Assembly: GCF_016901225.1 (NCBI RefSeq)
Contig: NZ_JAFEUL010000008.1
Coordinates: forward strand, 124,001-188,000
Reading direction: 5' to 3'
From: Actibacterium sp. 188UL27-1
GTDB lineage: Bacteria > Pseudomonadota > Alphaproteobacteria > Rhodobacterales > Rhodobacteraceae
DNA: 64,000 nucleotides
Made by a program: the position numbers and the translations under genes
In this document: positions 54,300 through 63,976 of the stretch, one piece after another
Layout of the letters: every line of letters begins with the position of its first letter
Position numbering within the stretch: position 1 is the stretch's first letter
The notes under the pieces: generated by a model
Seen by the model: only the letters and a program-made list of their open reading frames with translations
Databases searched by the model: none
What the model was told of the DNA's origin: nothing

Positions 54300-55385
54300 A
54301 TGTTGTTCTGGTTGAGTGAGTTCTCCGATGGCGGCGACATCTACAACTTGTTTCGCTACATCACGTTTCGGGCAGGCGGTGCGTTTTTTACCGCGCTGAT
54401 CTTTGGTTTTCTCTTTGGAAAGCCGCTGATCAACTTGCTCAGACGCAAGCAGAAACATGGCCAACCCATCCGCGAAGACGGCCCTGCCAGCCATATCGAG
54501 ACCAAGGCCGGGACCCCGACGATGGGGGGGCTGCTGATTCTGAGTGCGCTTGTGGTGTCGACCTTGCTATGGGCCAGAACGGACAATGTCTATGTCTGGA
54601 TCACGCTGCTGGTGACAGTGGGTTTTGGCATTATCGGTTTCATGGATGACTACGCAAAAGTTAGCAAAAACAATAATAAAGGCGTTTCTGGCAAGGTGCG
54701 ACTGGGTCTTGGATTTCTGATCGCGGCGCTTGCATCGGGGGCCGCTGCATATTCGCATCCGCCTGAACTGACCAACCAGCTCGCTGTGCCGGTTTTCAAG
54801 GATGTTTTGCTCAACCTCAGCCTGATCTTTGTGCCTTTCGCGATGATTGTGATTGTGGGTGCGGCCAATGCCGTGAACCTGACAGACGGTTTGGACGGGC
54901 TGGCGATTATGCCGGTCATGATTGCCGCGGGCACCTTGGGCGTGATTGCCTATGTCGTGGGACGGGTCGATTTCACCGACAGCCTGGGCCTACACTATGT
55001 GCCTGGCACGGGGGAGCTTGTGGTCTTCACCGCTGGTCTGATCGGTGGGGGGCTGGGCTTTTTGTGGTACAATGCGCCGCCTGCTGCGGTCTTCATGGGT
55101 GATACGGGATCCCTGGCCCTTGGCGGCGCTTTGGGCGTTATCGCGGTGGCCACCAAACACGAGATCGTTCTGGCCATCGTCGGTGGCCTTTTCGTATTGG
55201 AGGCCATGAGCGTCATCATCCAGGTCCTTTACTTCAAAAGCACGGGCAAGCGGGTTTTCCTGATGGCCCCCATCCACCACCATTTTGAAAAACGCGGCTG
55301 GGCTGAACCGCAGATCGTCATCCGGTTCTGGATCATCTCGTTGATCCTGGCACTGGTCGGTCTGGCCACGTTGAAGATCCGCTAA
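54300..55385 (+). CDS. mraY: Phospho-N-acetylmuramoyl-pentapeptide transferase
   Basis: This 361-residue inner-membrane enzyme has ten helices. It transfers phospho-MurNAc-pentapeptide to undecaprenyl phosphate, giving lipid I. Motifs are [49 protein letters not shown] and [13 protein letters not shown]. It is the last dcw gene in this window; murD, ftsW and murG, which usually come next, are absent. Confidence 0.97.
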   Translation: MLFWLSEFSDGGDIYNLFRYITFRAGGAFFTALIFGFLFGKPLINLLRRKQKHGQPIREDGPASHIETKAGTPTMGGLLILSALVVSTLLWARTDNVYVWITLLVTVGFGIIGFMDDYAKVSKNNNKGVSGKVRLGLGFLIAALASGAAAYSHPPELTNQLAVPVFKDVLLNLSLIFVPFAMIVIVGAANAVNLTDGLDGLAIMPVMIAAGTLGVIAYVVGRVDFTDSLGLHYVPGTGELVVFTAGLIGGGLGFLWYNAPPAAVFMGDTGSLALGGALGVIAVATKHEIVLAIVGGLFVLEAMSVIIQVLYFKSTGKRVFLMAPIHHHFEKRGWAEPQIVIRFWIISLILALVGLATLKIR

Positions 55386-55413
55386 TGCTGCACGGCGGGC
55401 TTTCAGTAGTGAT

Positions 55414-55812
55414 ATGACGCCGATTCATGAAACTCAGGCAATGATCGCAGGCATGGATCCGGTGCGCCTGTCTGGCGTGGTTAGGTTCTGCACCCTTACA
55501 GATCGACAGGTTGTCGCCGCCGCGCTGCCCCATGCCCGCGCCATGGTGCGGGAGGAGGAAGGCATCACCCTGATCCTGCCCGTTGATCACCCCGCGGCCC
55601 TTGGCTCAGACAGCCCGTCGATGATCCAGATCACGCTTCAGGTGCAGTCCGCGCTGGACGGGGTTGGTCTGACTGCAGCCGTGGCCGATGCCTTGGCTCA
55701 GGTGGGTATCCCCTGCAATGTGATCGCGGGCCATCACCACGATCACATCTTTGTCCCGGAAGATCGGGCGGATATGGCCGTGGCGGCCTTGCGCGCCCGG
55801 GCCGCATCATGA
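55414..55812 (+). CDS. ACT-domain protein (COG3602/DUF2241 type)
   Basis: The protein has 132 residues with two ACT-like halves. Typical text is VREEEGITLILPVDHP, LDGVGLTAAVADALAQVGIP and CNVIAGHHHDHIFVP, as in the COG3602 group, whose function is not established. It starts 28 bases after mraY, and its stop overlaps the start of the SDR gene (ATGA). It is unlikely to belong functionally to the cell-wall cluster. Confidence 0.88.
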   Translation: MTPIHETQAMIAGMDPVRLSGVVRFCTLTDRQVVAAALPHARAMVREEEGITLILPVDHPAALGSDSPSMIQITLQVQSALDGVGLTAAVADALAQVGIPCNVIAGHHHDHIFVPEDRADMAVAALRARAAS

Positions 55813-56471
55813 GGCCGCGTCGCGCGCTTGTCACCGGCGGCAATCGCGGCATCGGGCGAGCCATCGCCGCCGGTCTGGTGGCTCAGGGGCATGCGGTCAC
55901 TATTACCGCGCGGACCCAACCCGATGGGCAGGAAGCGGCTGAGGCCTTGGGATGCCAGTACATGCTGACTGATTTGTCCAACCCGGAAACGATGATGGGT
56001 GTCCTGCAACCGCCCGAAGGCTTTGATATCTTGATCAACAATGCCGGGATCCTGCCAAGGGGATCGCTGCTTGAGAACCCGGAAGGGTACTTTGATTGCA
56101 TGGCCGTCATGGTCAACGCGCCTTTCCTGCTGATCCAGGCCCTGGCGCCGGGCATGGTCGATCGGAGATGGGGCCGCATCGTCAATATTTCCTCCGACTG
56201 GGGTAGCTTTGCCGAAGGGTTGCACGGCCCCAACGCCTATGGGGTTGCCAAGGCTGCGTTGAATGCATTGACCATGACCCTGCCACGGGATCTGCCGGCT
56301 GGCGTCAAGGTCAATGCAATGTGCCCGGGCTGGGTCCAGACCCGCATGGGCGGTGCCGGTGCCACACGCACACCTGAGGACGCAGCCGACACGGCCGTAT
56401 GGCTGGCCAATCTGCCCGATGATGGGCCAACTGGCGGGTTCTTTCGTGATCGAAAACCGCTGAACTGGTGA
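55809..56471 (+). CDS. Short-chain dehydrogenase/reductase
   Basis: The protein has 220 residues. The NAD(P) motif TGGNRGIGRAIAAG sits at the N-terminus, then NNAG (ILINNAGILP), the catalytic serine in NISSDWG, and Y-X3-K in NAYGVAKAAL. It lacks some C-terminal length compared with typical 250-residue members. It is translationally coupled to the ACT-domain gene. Substrate unknown. Confidence 0.92.
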   Translation: MRPRRALVTGGNRGIGRAIAAGLVAQGHAVTITARTQPDGQEAAEALGCQYMLTDLSNPETMMGVLQPPEGFDILINNAGILPRGSLLENPEGYFDCMAVMVNAPFLLIQALAPGMVDRRWGRIVNISSDWGSFAEGLHGPNAYGVAKAALNALTMTLPRDLPAGVKVNAMCPGWVQTRMGGAGATRTPEDAADTAVWLANLPDDGPTGGFFRDRKPLNW

Positions 56472-56487
56472 CACATCAGGGTGTGTT

Positions 56488-58332
56488 TCAGGTCTGTAAT
56501 TGGTCCAGCACAACCTCAATCGGGCATGGTTGACCGCTGATCTGGTCCTGGTATCGCGGATAGTCGATCAGCGCCGCGTGGATCAATCCGCGCAGATCAG
56601 GTTGCGCGCCCCGTCGTGCGGGGCATTCAGACAGATCTCGGGTCAGGCCCCATCCGGCATAAAATGGCAGGCCCAGGCATGTCACGGGTGTCTGGCGCAA
56701 CAACACCTCCAACCCCTGGGGGGCCGCGATTGTCCAGACCTCCTCCACAGCATCAATCGCCGCGCTCAGCCCGTAATCGGTCAATACGACATCGGCCTTG
56801 TCGCGCAGCCCCTCATCAACCAAGCCGCCTTTGGGTCGGTAAACCAGGACCGCATCGGGTGAGCGCTCCCGCGCGGCGTACAACAGATCCTGATCCGTCA
56901 AGCGGCCATGTTCCTCGGGCGTGGGGCCACCCTCACCCAGGATCAGAATGCGCTGTCCCCCCGGCAGATCGGGGTCAGGATCGCAATCATCCCGCGCCTC
57001 AAACAGGCCGATCGCCCGCAGCCGGTCGGTAACGCGTTCGGCCCGGCGCAGATCGGCTTCTGGCAGGTCAGCCGCGGCCGCGATCAGGCGCTCCAGGCGG
57101 CTCTCCTCGCGCGGGTCGTTCCAGTGGCCCAGATCGTCGCGCAGTAGGGAAAGCGGGGTAGGGGACGGTCGCAGAAAGCCAGGCCCGACGCGGATCAGGG
57201 GGCGGCGGGCCATGGCGGTCGCGGCCTCAAGCGCCTCATCGGTCTGGCTTTGCCATGCCAGGACGGGTCGGTCGGTTTGCATTGCCATATCAACGGCTTC
57301 GGTGGCATTTCCAACCATTTTAACAGGGCCAGGATTGCCCATAAGACCGGTGACCAGACCATGCTTATCGGGGCTGATGCCGACGGCGACATAGCCCTTG
57401 GCATCCTCGCGCAGCGGGCGGACCTGCGTGGCGAGTGTATCGATCACCTGTTCGATCTCGCACAGGCGGTCGCGCAAGGGATCGTACCAGACCGGGTACA
57501 AGATCATGGAGGCCGCAAACATCTGGGCGCGGGTCAGGTTCCGGGTGCGGCGCGGCACGGGGTTTTCGTCTTCGGTCAAGCCCCATCCGCTATAGAACGG
57601 CTGGCCAAACACCCGAGGTTTGTGGCCAGACAGGATCGCCTCGAACCCCAAATCGGCGCTGACCGTATAGACCGCGACCGCACCTTCCAACAGCCTCCAG
57701 GGAGAGACGGGACGGTCACACAGGGTGATCTGCCGCTGGACGTCATCCGGGCCGTAATGGCCCACGCCAGGGGCGGTTTTGATCACGATGCGCCGGTTCG
57801 GATTTTCGATCTGCGCGACGGTCAGCGCCTCCCGAAATGTTGTGCTGGAGGCCGCGGCCTCTTTAATCGCGGGCTCTTTGCGCGGTTGATCCAGGACAAG
57901 GATATAACCGGGATCGGGCACTGGCAGATCAGGATCGAAGTCGTTGCTTTGGCTCAGACTATAACGTTTCAGCCGGGTCATCGCGGCGCGGGCCCTGTCC
58001 AACAGCGCCGTGTCGTCCAGCGGTGCTGTGGCCAACAATTGCTCTAGGTCTGAACGTCGGCTGCTGCCCAGATGGGGGCCGCCCTGGTCAAGCATCAGGC
58101 CGAACGGCGCAGCACCCGGGCCCGGCAGGCCAAGGGGGGCCGGTTCGATCCAAAGCGGGCGCGTGCCCTCAACCGGGTCACCGGCGCGCAGGCCTGTGTG
58201 ATCGTGGTCGGCGACAGGATCCATGGGCTCTGCCCACCCGGTAAGGGTAAGGATGCGTTTGACGCAAGGCGTTGATAAAAAACCGGTATCTGGCAGATGC
58301 AACGGGCCCGGTTTGACTTTGACCTCAGCCAT
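56488..58332 (-). CDS. Capsule polysaccharide Kdo transferase (KpsC-like)
   Basis: The protein has 614 residues with two related halves, each ending in a similar box (GQPFYSGWGLTED near 240 and GLPFYAGWGLTRD near 565). This two-module layout is that of KpsC, which builds the beta-Kdo linker joining group 2 capsules to a lipid anchor. It acts at the inner face of the inner membrane. No other kps gene is seen nearby (no kpsS or kpsF), so it is isolated here. It is convergent with the SDR gene. Confidence 0.85.
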   Translation of the reverse strand: MAEVKVKPGPLHLPDTGFLSTPCVKRILTLTGWAEPMDPVADHDHTGLRAGDPVEGTRPLWIEPAPLGLPGPGAAPFGLMLDQGGPHLGSSRRSDLEQLLATAPLDDTALLDRARAAMTRLKRYSLSQSNDFDPDLPVPDPGYILVLDQPRKEPAIKEAAASSTTFREALTVAQIENPNRRIVIKTAPGVGHYGPDDVQRQITLCDRPVSPWRLLEGAVAVYTVSADLGFEAILSGHKPRVFGQPFYSGWGLTEDENPVPRRTRNLTRAQMFAASMILYPVWYDPLRDRLCEIEQVIDTLATQVRPLREDAKGYVAVGISPDKHGLVTGLMGNPGPVKMVGNATEAVDMAMQTDRPVLAWQSQTDEALEAATAMARRPLIRVGPGFLRPSPTPLSLLRDDLGHWNDPREESRLERLIAAAADLPEADLRRAERVTDRLRAIGLFEARDDCDPDPDLPGGQRILILGEGGPTPEEHGRLTDQDLLYAARERSPDAVLVYRPKGGLVDEGLRDKADVVLTDYGLSAAIDAVEEVWTIAAPQGLEVLLRQTPVTCLGLPFYAGWGLTRDLSECPARRGAQPDLRGLIHAALIDYPRYQDQISGQPCPIEVVLDQLQT

Positions 58333-58491
58333 GGTGATCGGTCCCCGAGGGGCCGCGAACAGGAACAGGTGATTTCACCGGGTTTGGCCTCCGATCCGGG
58401 ATGTTGCGCCAAGCTGTCAGAAAAGTGGGGCGGGCGAAAGTCTTGCCCTGCGCCCCCGTGGTGGCTAGGTCTGCGCAAAAGGGAGACCGCA

Positions 58492-59100
58492 ATGTTCACA
58501 GGCATCATCACCGATATCGGCGAGGTTCGCGCCCTTGATCCCAGAGGTGACCTGCGCGCCCGGATCGGGACCGGCTATGATACGCAAGGCATTGATATCG
58601 GAGCATCAATTGCCTGTGACGGCGTTTGCCTGACCGTGGTCGAGACGGGCGATGACTGGTTCGATGTCGATATCTCTGCCGAGACATTGGCGATGACCAA
58701 TATCGGCGGGCCCGAGCCCAAGAACCATGGCTGGCAGTTGGGTCATCGGATCAATCTGGAACGCGCCTTGAAGGTTGGGGACGAATTGGGTGGGCACATC
58801 GTGTCGGGCCACGTGGATGGTGTGGCACATGTTGTGGGCATGGAGGAGGAAGGCGATAGCACCCGCGTCACCTTTGAAGCGTCAGCGCCCCTTGCACGGT
58901 TCATTGCGCCCAAGGGGTCGGTCGCGTTGAACGGCACGTCGCTGACCGTGAACGAGGTCGAGGGCGCACGATTTGGCATCAATTTCATCCCCCATACCAA
59001 GACGGCTACCACATGGGGTAGCACCATGGTCGGCGACGCCATAAACCTTGAGATCGACACGTTAGCCCGATACGTCGCGCGGCTGGCTGAGACGGCATGA
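58492..59100 (+). CDS. ribE: Riboflavin synthase, alpha subunit
   Basis: This 202-residue protein converts two molecules of 6,7-dimethyl-8-ribityllumazine into riboflavin. There are two tandem lumazine-binding halves: MFTGIITDIGEV, IACDGVCLTVVE, then GHIVSGHVDGVA and LNGTSLTVNEVE. The ATG at 58492 follows GGGAGA. The stop overlaps the following small gene. The gene is often called ribC in other species. Confidence 0.97.
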   Translation: MFTGIITDIGEVRALDPRGDLRARIGTGYDTQGIDIGASIACDGVCLTVVETGDDWFDVDISAETLAMTNIGGPEPKNHGWQLGHRINLERALKVGDELGGHIVSGHVDGVAHVVGMEEEGDSTRVTFEASAPLARFIAPKGSVALNGTSLTVNEVEGARFGINFIPHTKTATTWGSTMVGDAINLEIDTLARYVARLAETA

Positions 59101-59339
59101 AAGCGGTCGTCATACGCTCCATCAACGACCCATCTGAACAGCGCTGTATCGACATTCGCCGCCATGGTGATGGCAGTTTTGAATGGCTGGAATGTCGCCG
59201 TGATCCTGAAGATCCCCATGGCTGGCGTGTCCTGGGTGGGGAAGACGGATTTGCCAGTGTCGATGATGCCCTGAACGCGGCCCGCGACGCGGCACCCTGG
59301 TTGCCAGCCGACCCTGTTGCGGGCGCGGCGAAGCGTTAA
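59097..59339 (+). CDS. Hypothetical protein of 80 residues, coupled to ribE
   Basis: A small acidic and basic protein beginning MKAVVIRSINDPSEQRCID, with HGDGSFEWLECRRD and WRVLGGEDGF. The ATG at 59097 overlaps the ribE stop as ATGA, so it is translated with ribE. No domain recognised. Confidence 0.75.
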   Translation: MKAVVIRSINDPSEQRCIDIRRHGDGSFEWLECRRDPEDPHGWRVLGGEDGFASVDDALNAARDAAPWLPADPVAGAAKR

Positions 59340-59545
59340 TCCACCGCGCGGATGAATGGCCAGTCTGGAACGGCCGCCCGGGATTTTGCCCCTAACGCCC
59401 TGAAACACAGGCAAAATGGGCATGCAGAATGGATGCATATTCCATACACAATCCATACATACGCCATGTAGCAAAGTGGTGGTTAGCAGACCGGGCGGCC
59501 GACCATGTGTTAATGTCGCCCGGTATGGCGTTGGAGGCATTTAGC

Positions 59546-60049
59546 ATGGCCGTCTTGCATCTGATCGAGGGGCCGGTGGGGGCTGGCAAGACAACCTATG
59601 CCATGGATCTGGGGCAGCGTTTGCGGACACCCCCGCTGGTGCTGGATGCCTGGATGGTCACCCTCTTTCGGCCAGACCGGCCCGAGACGGATCTGTGGAC
59701 CTGGTATACCGAGCGCAAGTTGCGCTGCATTGATCAGATCTGGTCGGTCGCGGTCGGGCTGCTTGACCATGGTCAGGACGCGATTGCCGAGCTTGGCCTT
59801 GTGCGCGGCACGGACCGGGCGGCGATCTTTGCCCGCGCTGCCGAATACGGCGTTAAGCTGCGGATCCATGTTCTTTACAGCCCGCAAGAGACGCGCCGCG
59901 AGCGGGTTGCCGCGCGCAATACCGTGCAGGGGCCGACCTTTGCCATGGTCGTTTCCCCCGACATGTTTGAGGCGGCGTCGGATATGTGGGAGCCGCTGAC
60001 GCCTGCGGAATGCGCGGGGCAGGATGTCCGGTTTATCGCCTCGACATGA
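59546..60049 (+). CDS. P-loop ATPase/kinase-like protein
   Basis: This 167-residue protein has Walker A EGPVGAGKTTYAMDLG near residues 8-23, and an aspartate in PLVLDAWMV. The AAA or small-molecule-kinase pattern with QETRRERVAARN near the C-terminus suggests a lid region with arginines. It may phosphorylate a small molecule. The ATG at 59546 follows TTGGAGG at ideal spacing; the longer frame to 59429 has none. It is convergent with ribD. Confidence 0.85.
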   Translation: MAVLHLIEGPVGAGKTTYAMDLGQRLRTPPLVLDAWMVTLFRPDRPETDLWTWYTERKLRCIDQIWSVAVGLLDHGQDAIAELGLVRGTDRAAIFARAAEYGVKLRIHVLYSPQETRRERVAARNTVQGPTFAMVVSPDMFEAASDMWEPLTPAECAGQDVRFIAST

Positions 60050-60068
60050 GAACTGCTGCTATCGCGCG

Positions 60069-61169
60069 TCAGGCGCGGTGCCATGTGGCCACAATGTCGG
60101 GGCCCATGGCACGGTGCTCCTGCAAGGTGTACCGGCGTGCCTCGGCCAGACGATCAAGCCCCATGGCGCCAATGGCCGGTTGCCCCTCCGCCCCCAGGGC
60201 GAGACCGGCCGTGCCGGTGATCAACCTGTCCACGACATCGGCGTTCAGCAGTGCCGCGGCAAAGGCACCGCCCCCTTCACAGAAAACCCGGGTCAGCCCC
60301 TGCTGGGCCAGGGTTTGCATCAGACCCCCTGGGTCGATTTGGCGATCTGGGCCAATGGGGGTAGGCAAGCAGAGGGCGCCCAGATCTTGCCACGCCGTTA
60401 CCAGGGCCGGGTCCGCGTCGGGGCCGTGGCAGATCCAGACCGGCGTCTCGCGCGCTGTCCGGGCCAGTTTCCCGTTGAGTGGTACATCGATCCGGCGGGA
60501 GGCCACCACGCGCACCGGCTGATACGTGACGCCAAGGTCCCGGACGGTCAGTTGCGGATCGTCGGCACGCGCCGTTCCGGCACCGACCAGCACCGCATCG
60601 TGGTCGGCCCGCAGGGCATGGGCATAGCGGCGGGCCTGTGGCCCCGTGATCCACTGGCTTTCCCCGGTCGCGGTGGCGATGCGACCGTCAAAGCTGGTTG
60701 CGAGTTTCAAGGTCAGAAACGGACGGCCTTCGGTTATCCGTTGCAGAAAACCGGCCTGCAAAGCGGTGGCCTGGTCGCGCAGAACGCCCATGTCGACCGT
60801 GATGCCCGCCTTGCGCAGACGGTCGATCCCGGCGCCATTCACACGCGGATCGGGGTCGGAGAGGGCAACGACGACCCGGGCCAAGCCGGCCGCGATCATC
60901 GCATCGGCACAGGGCGGGGTTTTGCCATGATGTGCGCAGGGTTCCAGTGTGACATAGGCCGTACCACCGGTGGCCGCCGTGCCAGCCCGGGCTAAGGCAA
61001 CGGCTTCGGCATGGGGGCGCCCGCCGGGTTGGGTCCATCCGCGGCCCACCACGCGGGTCCCTTGGGCGACGACGCAGCCCACGGCCGGATTGGGCCATGT
61101 CCGACCAAGCCCGCGGCGCGCAAGGGACAGGGCCAGCGCCATAAAGCGCCGGTCCTGCGCTGGGCTCAA
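60069..61169 (-). CDS. ribD: Bifunctional pyrimidine deaminase/reductase RibD
   Basis: The protein has 366 residues. The N-terminal deaminase domain carries the zinc ligands HAEAVAL (near 53) and [13 protein letters not shown]. The C-terminal reductase domain reads [20 protein letters not shown], then [12 protein letters not shown]. It carries out the second and third steps of riboflavin synthesis. The start is TTG at 61169, overlapping the nrdR stop as TTGA. It lies on the opposite strand to ribE and ribBX. Confidence 0.95.
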   Translation of the reverse strand: MSPAQDRRFMALALSLARRGLGRTWPNPAVGCVVAQGTRVVGRGWTQPGGRPHAEAVALARAGTAATGGTAYVTLEPCAHHGKTPPCADAMIAAGLARVVVALSDPDPRVNGAGIDRLRKAGITVDMGVLRDQATALQAGFLQRITEGRPFLTLKLATSFDGRIATATGESQWITGPQARRYAHALRADHDAVLVGAGTARADDPQLTVRDLGVTYQPVRVVASRRIDVPLNGKLARTARETPVWICHGPDADPALVTAWQDLGALCLPTPIGPDRQIDPGGLMQTLAQQGLTRVFCEGGGAFAAALLNADVVDRLITGTAGLALGAEGQPAIGAMGLDRLAEARRYTLQEHRAMGPDIVATWHRA

Positions 61170-61633
61170 CTGTCTGACGCGTCTTCCGGGCGCAGCTCGC
61201 TCACGAATTTGTCGAAATCGTCGGCGGCCTGGAAATTCTTGTAAACACTGGCAAATCGGACATAGGCGACCGTGTCGATCCGGGCGAGGCTTTCCATCAC
61301 GATCTCGCCGATGACTTTGCTGGGAATGTCGGTTTCCCCCATGCTTTCCAGGCGCCGTACGATGCCGGATATCATCTGGTCCATGCGCTCGTGATCGACA
61401 GGGCGTTTCTGCAGGGCGATGCGGATCGAACGTTCCAGCTTGTCCCGGTCGAAATCCTCGCGTCGGCCGTTGGACTTGATCACCACCAGATCGCGTAGTT
61501 GCACCCGTTCATAGGTAGTAAACCGACCGCCACAGGCCGGGCAGAACCGTCGGCGCCGGATGGCGACATGGTCCTCGGCGGGCCGAGAATCCTTAACCTG
61601 AGTGTCGACATTGCCGCAAAACGGACAGCGCAT
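61166..61633 (-). CDS. nrdR: Ribonucleotide reductase regulator NrdR
   Basis: This 155-residue repressor has an N-terminal zinc ribbon ([17 protein letters not shown] and [20 protein letters not shown]) and an ATP-cone domain (about 47-140). It senses ATP/dATP and represses nrd genes. The ATG at 61633 follows GAAGGGGG. The gene is coupled to ribD, the arrangement usual in alphaproteobacteria. Confidence 0.96.
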   Translation of the reverse strand: MRCPFCGNVDTQVKDSRPAEDHVAIRRRRFCPACGGRFTTYERVQLRDLVVIKSNGRREDFDRDKLERSIRIALQKRPVDHERMDQMISGIVRRLESMGETDIPSKVIGEIVMESLARIDTVAYVRFASVYKNFQAADDFDKFVSELRPEDASDS

Positions 61634-61865
61634 TGCGTCCCCCTTCACCTGTCTTCATGGGGCTGACACCCCGTTCATCCACTGTGACTATAGGAGCGCC
61701 TCTAGGATTTGGGTAGGGTCCATCTGCCACCACACAACCTTGATGATGCACAAAGGATGCACATTGGCGCCCCGTCCCGCGGTCGGGCGGGTTTGGCGCC
61801 CGGTGCTGGCGCCTGCTGGACATGGGGGCTAGGGTACTTTCCGCAGGGTAAGCGAGGGTTTTGAC

Positions 61866-62432
61866 ATGGCAGGTATCGGACATAATCAGGGGCCCACGAT
61901 GGAGCGGGGCGCGTCATGGCGGCGCCATTGCTGGCGTACCGCGCGGGCTGAGTTGTTGCCGCAGATGCCGTTGAACGTTATCCGCCGCCGGGTCAAACGG
62001 GCGCGTGAATTGGGACTGGATTACAAGACCTATGCCAGCTTTCGCGCGGCCACGGGGCGCGATATCGTGGCTTTGTTGTTTTCCAGCAATGCATTGCGTG
62101 TGATCCGGCCCGGTGATGTGGTGCCAGAGACCCGACACGCGCATCTGATCGCGACGCGCGGTGTGGAGCACAGGGTCATTGCTCAACCTCCCCTGGACCC
62201 GGATACGTTGGTCGCGCGGTTGGCGGGGCAGGGCATCGACGTCACTGCGGTGGTCAAGGCACCGGGCTTTCAGGCGAACTTCCCCACCGTCCGCGCTGCC
62301 ATGGACCGGGTGCGCGGCACGGTGCCTGGCGATGCGGTCCTGTTGATTGGCGACACCGCGATCGAGCGTGGCTGGTGTGCCGCCGGAAAGCTTGCGGGTT
62401 TCGTTCCTTCCGAACGGTATTTCGGCGCCTAG
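61866..62432 (+). CDS. Conserved alphaproteobacterial protein with IGHNQGP start
   Basis: This 188-residue protein opens with MAGIGHNQGPTMERGASWRR. The IGHNQGP start is common in alphaproteobacterial hypothetical proteins. It continues with a basic helical region (RRRVKRARELGLDYKTYASF) and a beta-alpha region (HLIATRGVEHRVIAQPPLD). The order nrdR, this gene, ribBX appears in one block. It is divergent from nrdR. Function unknown; a nucleic-acid-related role is possible from the basic helices. Confidence 0.8.
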   Translation: MAGIGHNQGPTMERGASWRRHCWRTARAELLPQMPLNVIRRRVKRARELGLDYKTYASFRAATGRDIVALLFSSNALRVIRPGDVVPETRHAHLIATRGVEHRVIAQPPLDPDTLVARLAGQGIDVTAVVKAPGFQANFPTVRAAMDRVRGTVPGDAVLLIGDTAIERGWCAAGKLAGFVPSERYFGA

Positions 62433-62866
62433 CTCCAGCTTCGAAAGAGGTAGCGTCCTCCTTTTGATGTGTTCGGCGGTGATGCTTGTCAGGATGCTGC
62501 GGTGATGGGCCGGTTTCTGGTAAATGTGAAACGACATAAGGCTATCCACGTTTCGCGATGCGACGCGGGTTCGGATAGCTCCAACACCCATATAATCGTT
62601 GAACCCAATTCGACCCAGTGACGTTGTCCCGGCGCGATGGCGCATGTTCGGCTGTCAGAGCCCGACATTGCGCGCGAATGTGGCATCGGTGCGATGGCCG
62701 ATAATCACGGGGCGAGCTTCCCTCCCCCAGATGGGGGAGGGATTGAGGGAGGGGGATTACAGATCTCGGAAAGGATAAACCAACGCTGCGGCAAATCTGT
62801 CTGGGTCTTTCCAACGCGAGCGGGCTGGGCTATCTGCGGCCCGTTGACGTGCAAGGGGAGCCCCTC
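62433..62866. other. Leader region of ribBX, about 430 bp
   Basis: No confident gene. The FMN riboswitch core (AGGGTGAAATTC-like and GAGCCCGCGA-like) was looked for by eye and not found. A strong hairpin lies at 62720-62741. Confidence 0.5.
62720..62741. repeat. CCCTCCCCC hairpin, repeat-like
   Basis: 9-bp perfect stem CCCTCCCCC/GGGGGAGGG with a 4-base loop AGAT. Such short C/G-rich hairpins occur as dispersed intergenic repeats in alphaproteobacteria. No T-run follows. Confidence 0.6.
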
Positions 62867-63976
62867 GTGACCAGCCCGGAAAGCCACTATGCCGATGCAA
62901 TCTCATCCGTGGATGAGATCATCGAGGATGCCCGCAATGGGCGGATGTTCATCCTTGTGGACCATGAGGACCGGGAGAATGAGGGCGACCTGGTGATCCC
63001 GGCCCAGATGGCCACGCCAGATGCCATCAACTTCATGGCGACCCATGGGCGCGGGCTGATCTGCCTGGCCCTGCCCGGTGAGCGGATCGATGCGCTGGGC
63101 CTGCCTCTGATGGCGTCCCACAACTCCTCCCGGCACGAGACGGCCTTCACAGTCTCGATCGAGGCGCGCGAGGGGGTGACCACCGGAATTTCCGCTGCTG
63201 ACCGGGCCCGCACCGTCGCCGTTGCCATCGACTCCAGCGTCACCGCCACGGATATTGCCTCTCCCGGCCATGTGTTTCCGTTGCGCGCCCGTGATGGCGG
63301 CGTTCTGGTCCGCGCGGGTCATACCGAAGCCGCCGTCGATGTCAGCCGCCTGGCGGGCCTCAACCCCTCTGGTGTGATTTGCGAAATCATGAACGAGGAC
63401 GGCACCATGGCCCGCCTGCCGGACCTGGTGGCCTTTGCCCAGCTTCACAACCTCAAGATCGGTACGATCAGTGACCTGATCGGTTACCGCCGCCGCCATG
63501 ACAATCTGGTCCGCGTCCGAGATCGCCAGACCGTGACCAGCGAGTTCGGGGGCGAATGGGAATTGCGCATCTACACGGATGAAACCCAGGGCGCCGAACA
63601 TATTGCCCTGATAAAAGGCGATATCGAAACGGCGGATCCCGTTCTGGTGCGGATGCATGCCCTCGACCCGATGCTGGACGTGGTCGGCATGGGAGGTACG
63701 GGCCGGGCAGCCGAATTCGGCGACGCCATGCGCCTGATTGCGGAGGAGGGTCGCGGCGCACTTGTCCTTTTGCGTGATCTCCACATGAAACTGGCCGCGG
63801 CGAGCGAGGTCTCTCCGCAAACCTTGCGCCAATACGGATTGGGGGCGCAGATCCTATCTTCTCTTGGCCTGTCGAAACTCATCCTGTTGACAAACTCCCC
63901 GACACCCAAGGTTGTGGGGCTGGAAGCTTACGGGCTTGAAATCGTCGGCACCCGCAAAATTTCGGAGATCGGCTGA
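62867..63976 (+). CDS. ribB: 3,4-dihydroxy-2-butanone 4-phosphate synthase with degenerate GTP cyclohydrolase II domain (RibBX type)
   Basis: The protein has 369 residues. The N-terminal domain has the DHBP synthase signature VDHEDRENEGDLVIPAQ, then FMATHGRGLICL. This domain makes the four-carbon riboflavin precursor from ribulose 5-phosphate. The C-terminal domain resembles GTP cyclohydrolase II (GAEHIALIKGDI) but lacks the zinc cysteines: the usual HSEC..GD..CDCG region reads HALDPMLDVVGMGG. It is therefore of the RibBX kind. The GTG at 62867 follows AGGGGAG at seven bases. The stop overlaps the next start as TGATG. Confidence 0.93.
   Translation: MTSPESHYADAISSVDEIIEDARNGRMFILVDHEDRENEGDLVIPAQMATPDAINFMATHGRGLICLALPGERIDALGLPLMASHNSSRHETAFTVSIEAREGVTTGISAADRARTVAVAIDSSVTATDIASPGHVFPLRARDGGVLVRAGHTEAAVDVSRLAGLNPSGVICEIMNEDGTMARLPDLVAFAQLHNLKIGTISDLIGYRRRHDNLVRVRDRQTVTSEFGGEWELRIYTDETQGAEHIALIKGDIETADPVLVRMHALDPMLDVVGMGGTGRAAEFGDAMRLIAEEGRGALVLLRDLHMKLAAASEVSPQTLRQYGLGAQILSSLGLSKLILLTNSPTPKVVGLEAYGLEIVGTRKISEIG

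Noticed and set aside
62433-62866. FMN riboswitch in front of ribBX
   Set aside because: Looked for because of the riboflavin genes; conserved core sequences are not there.
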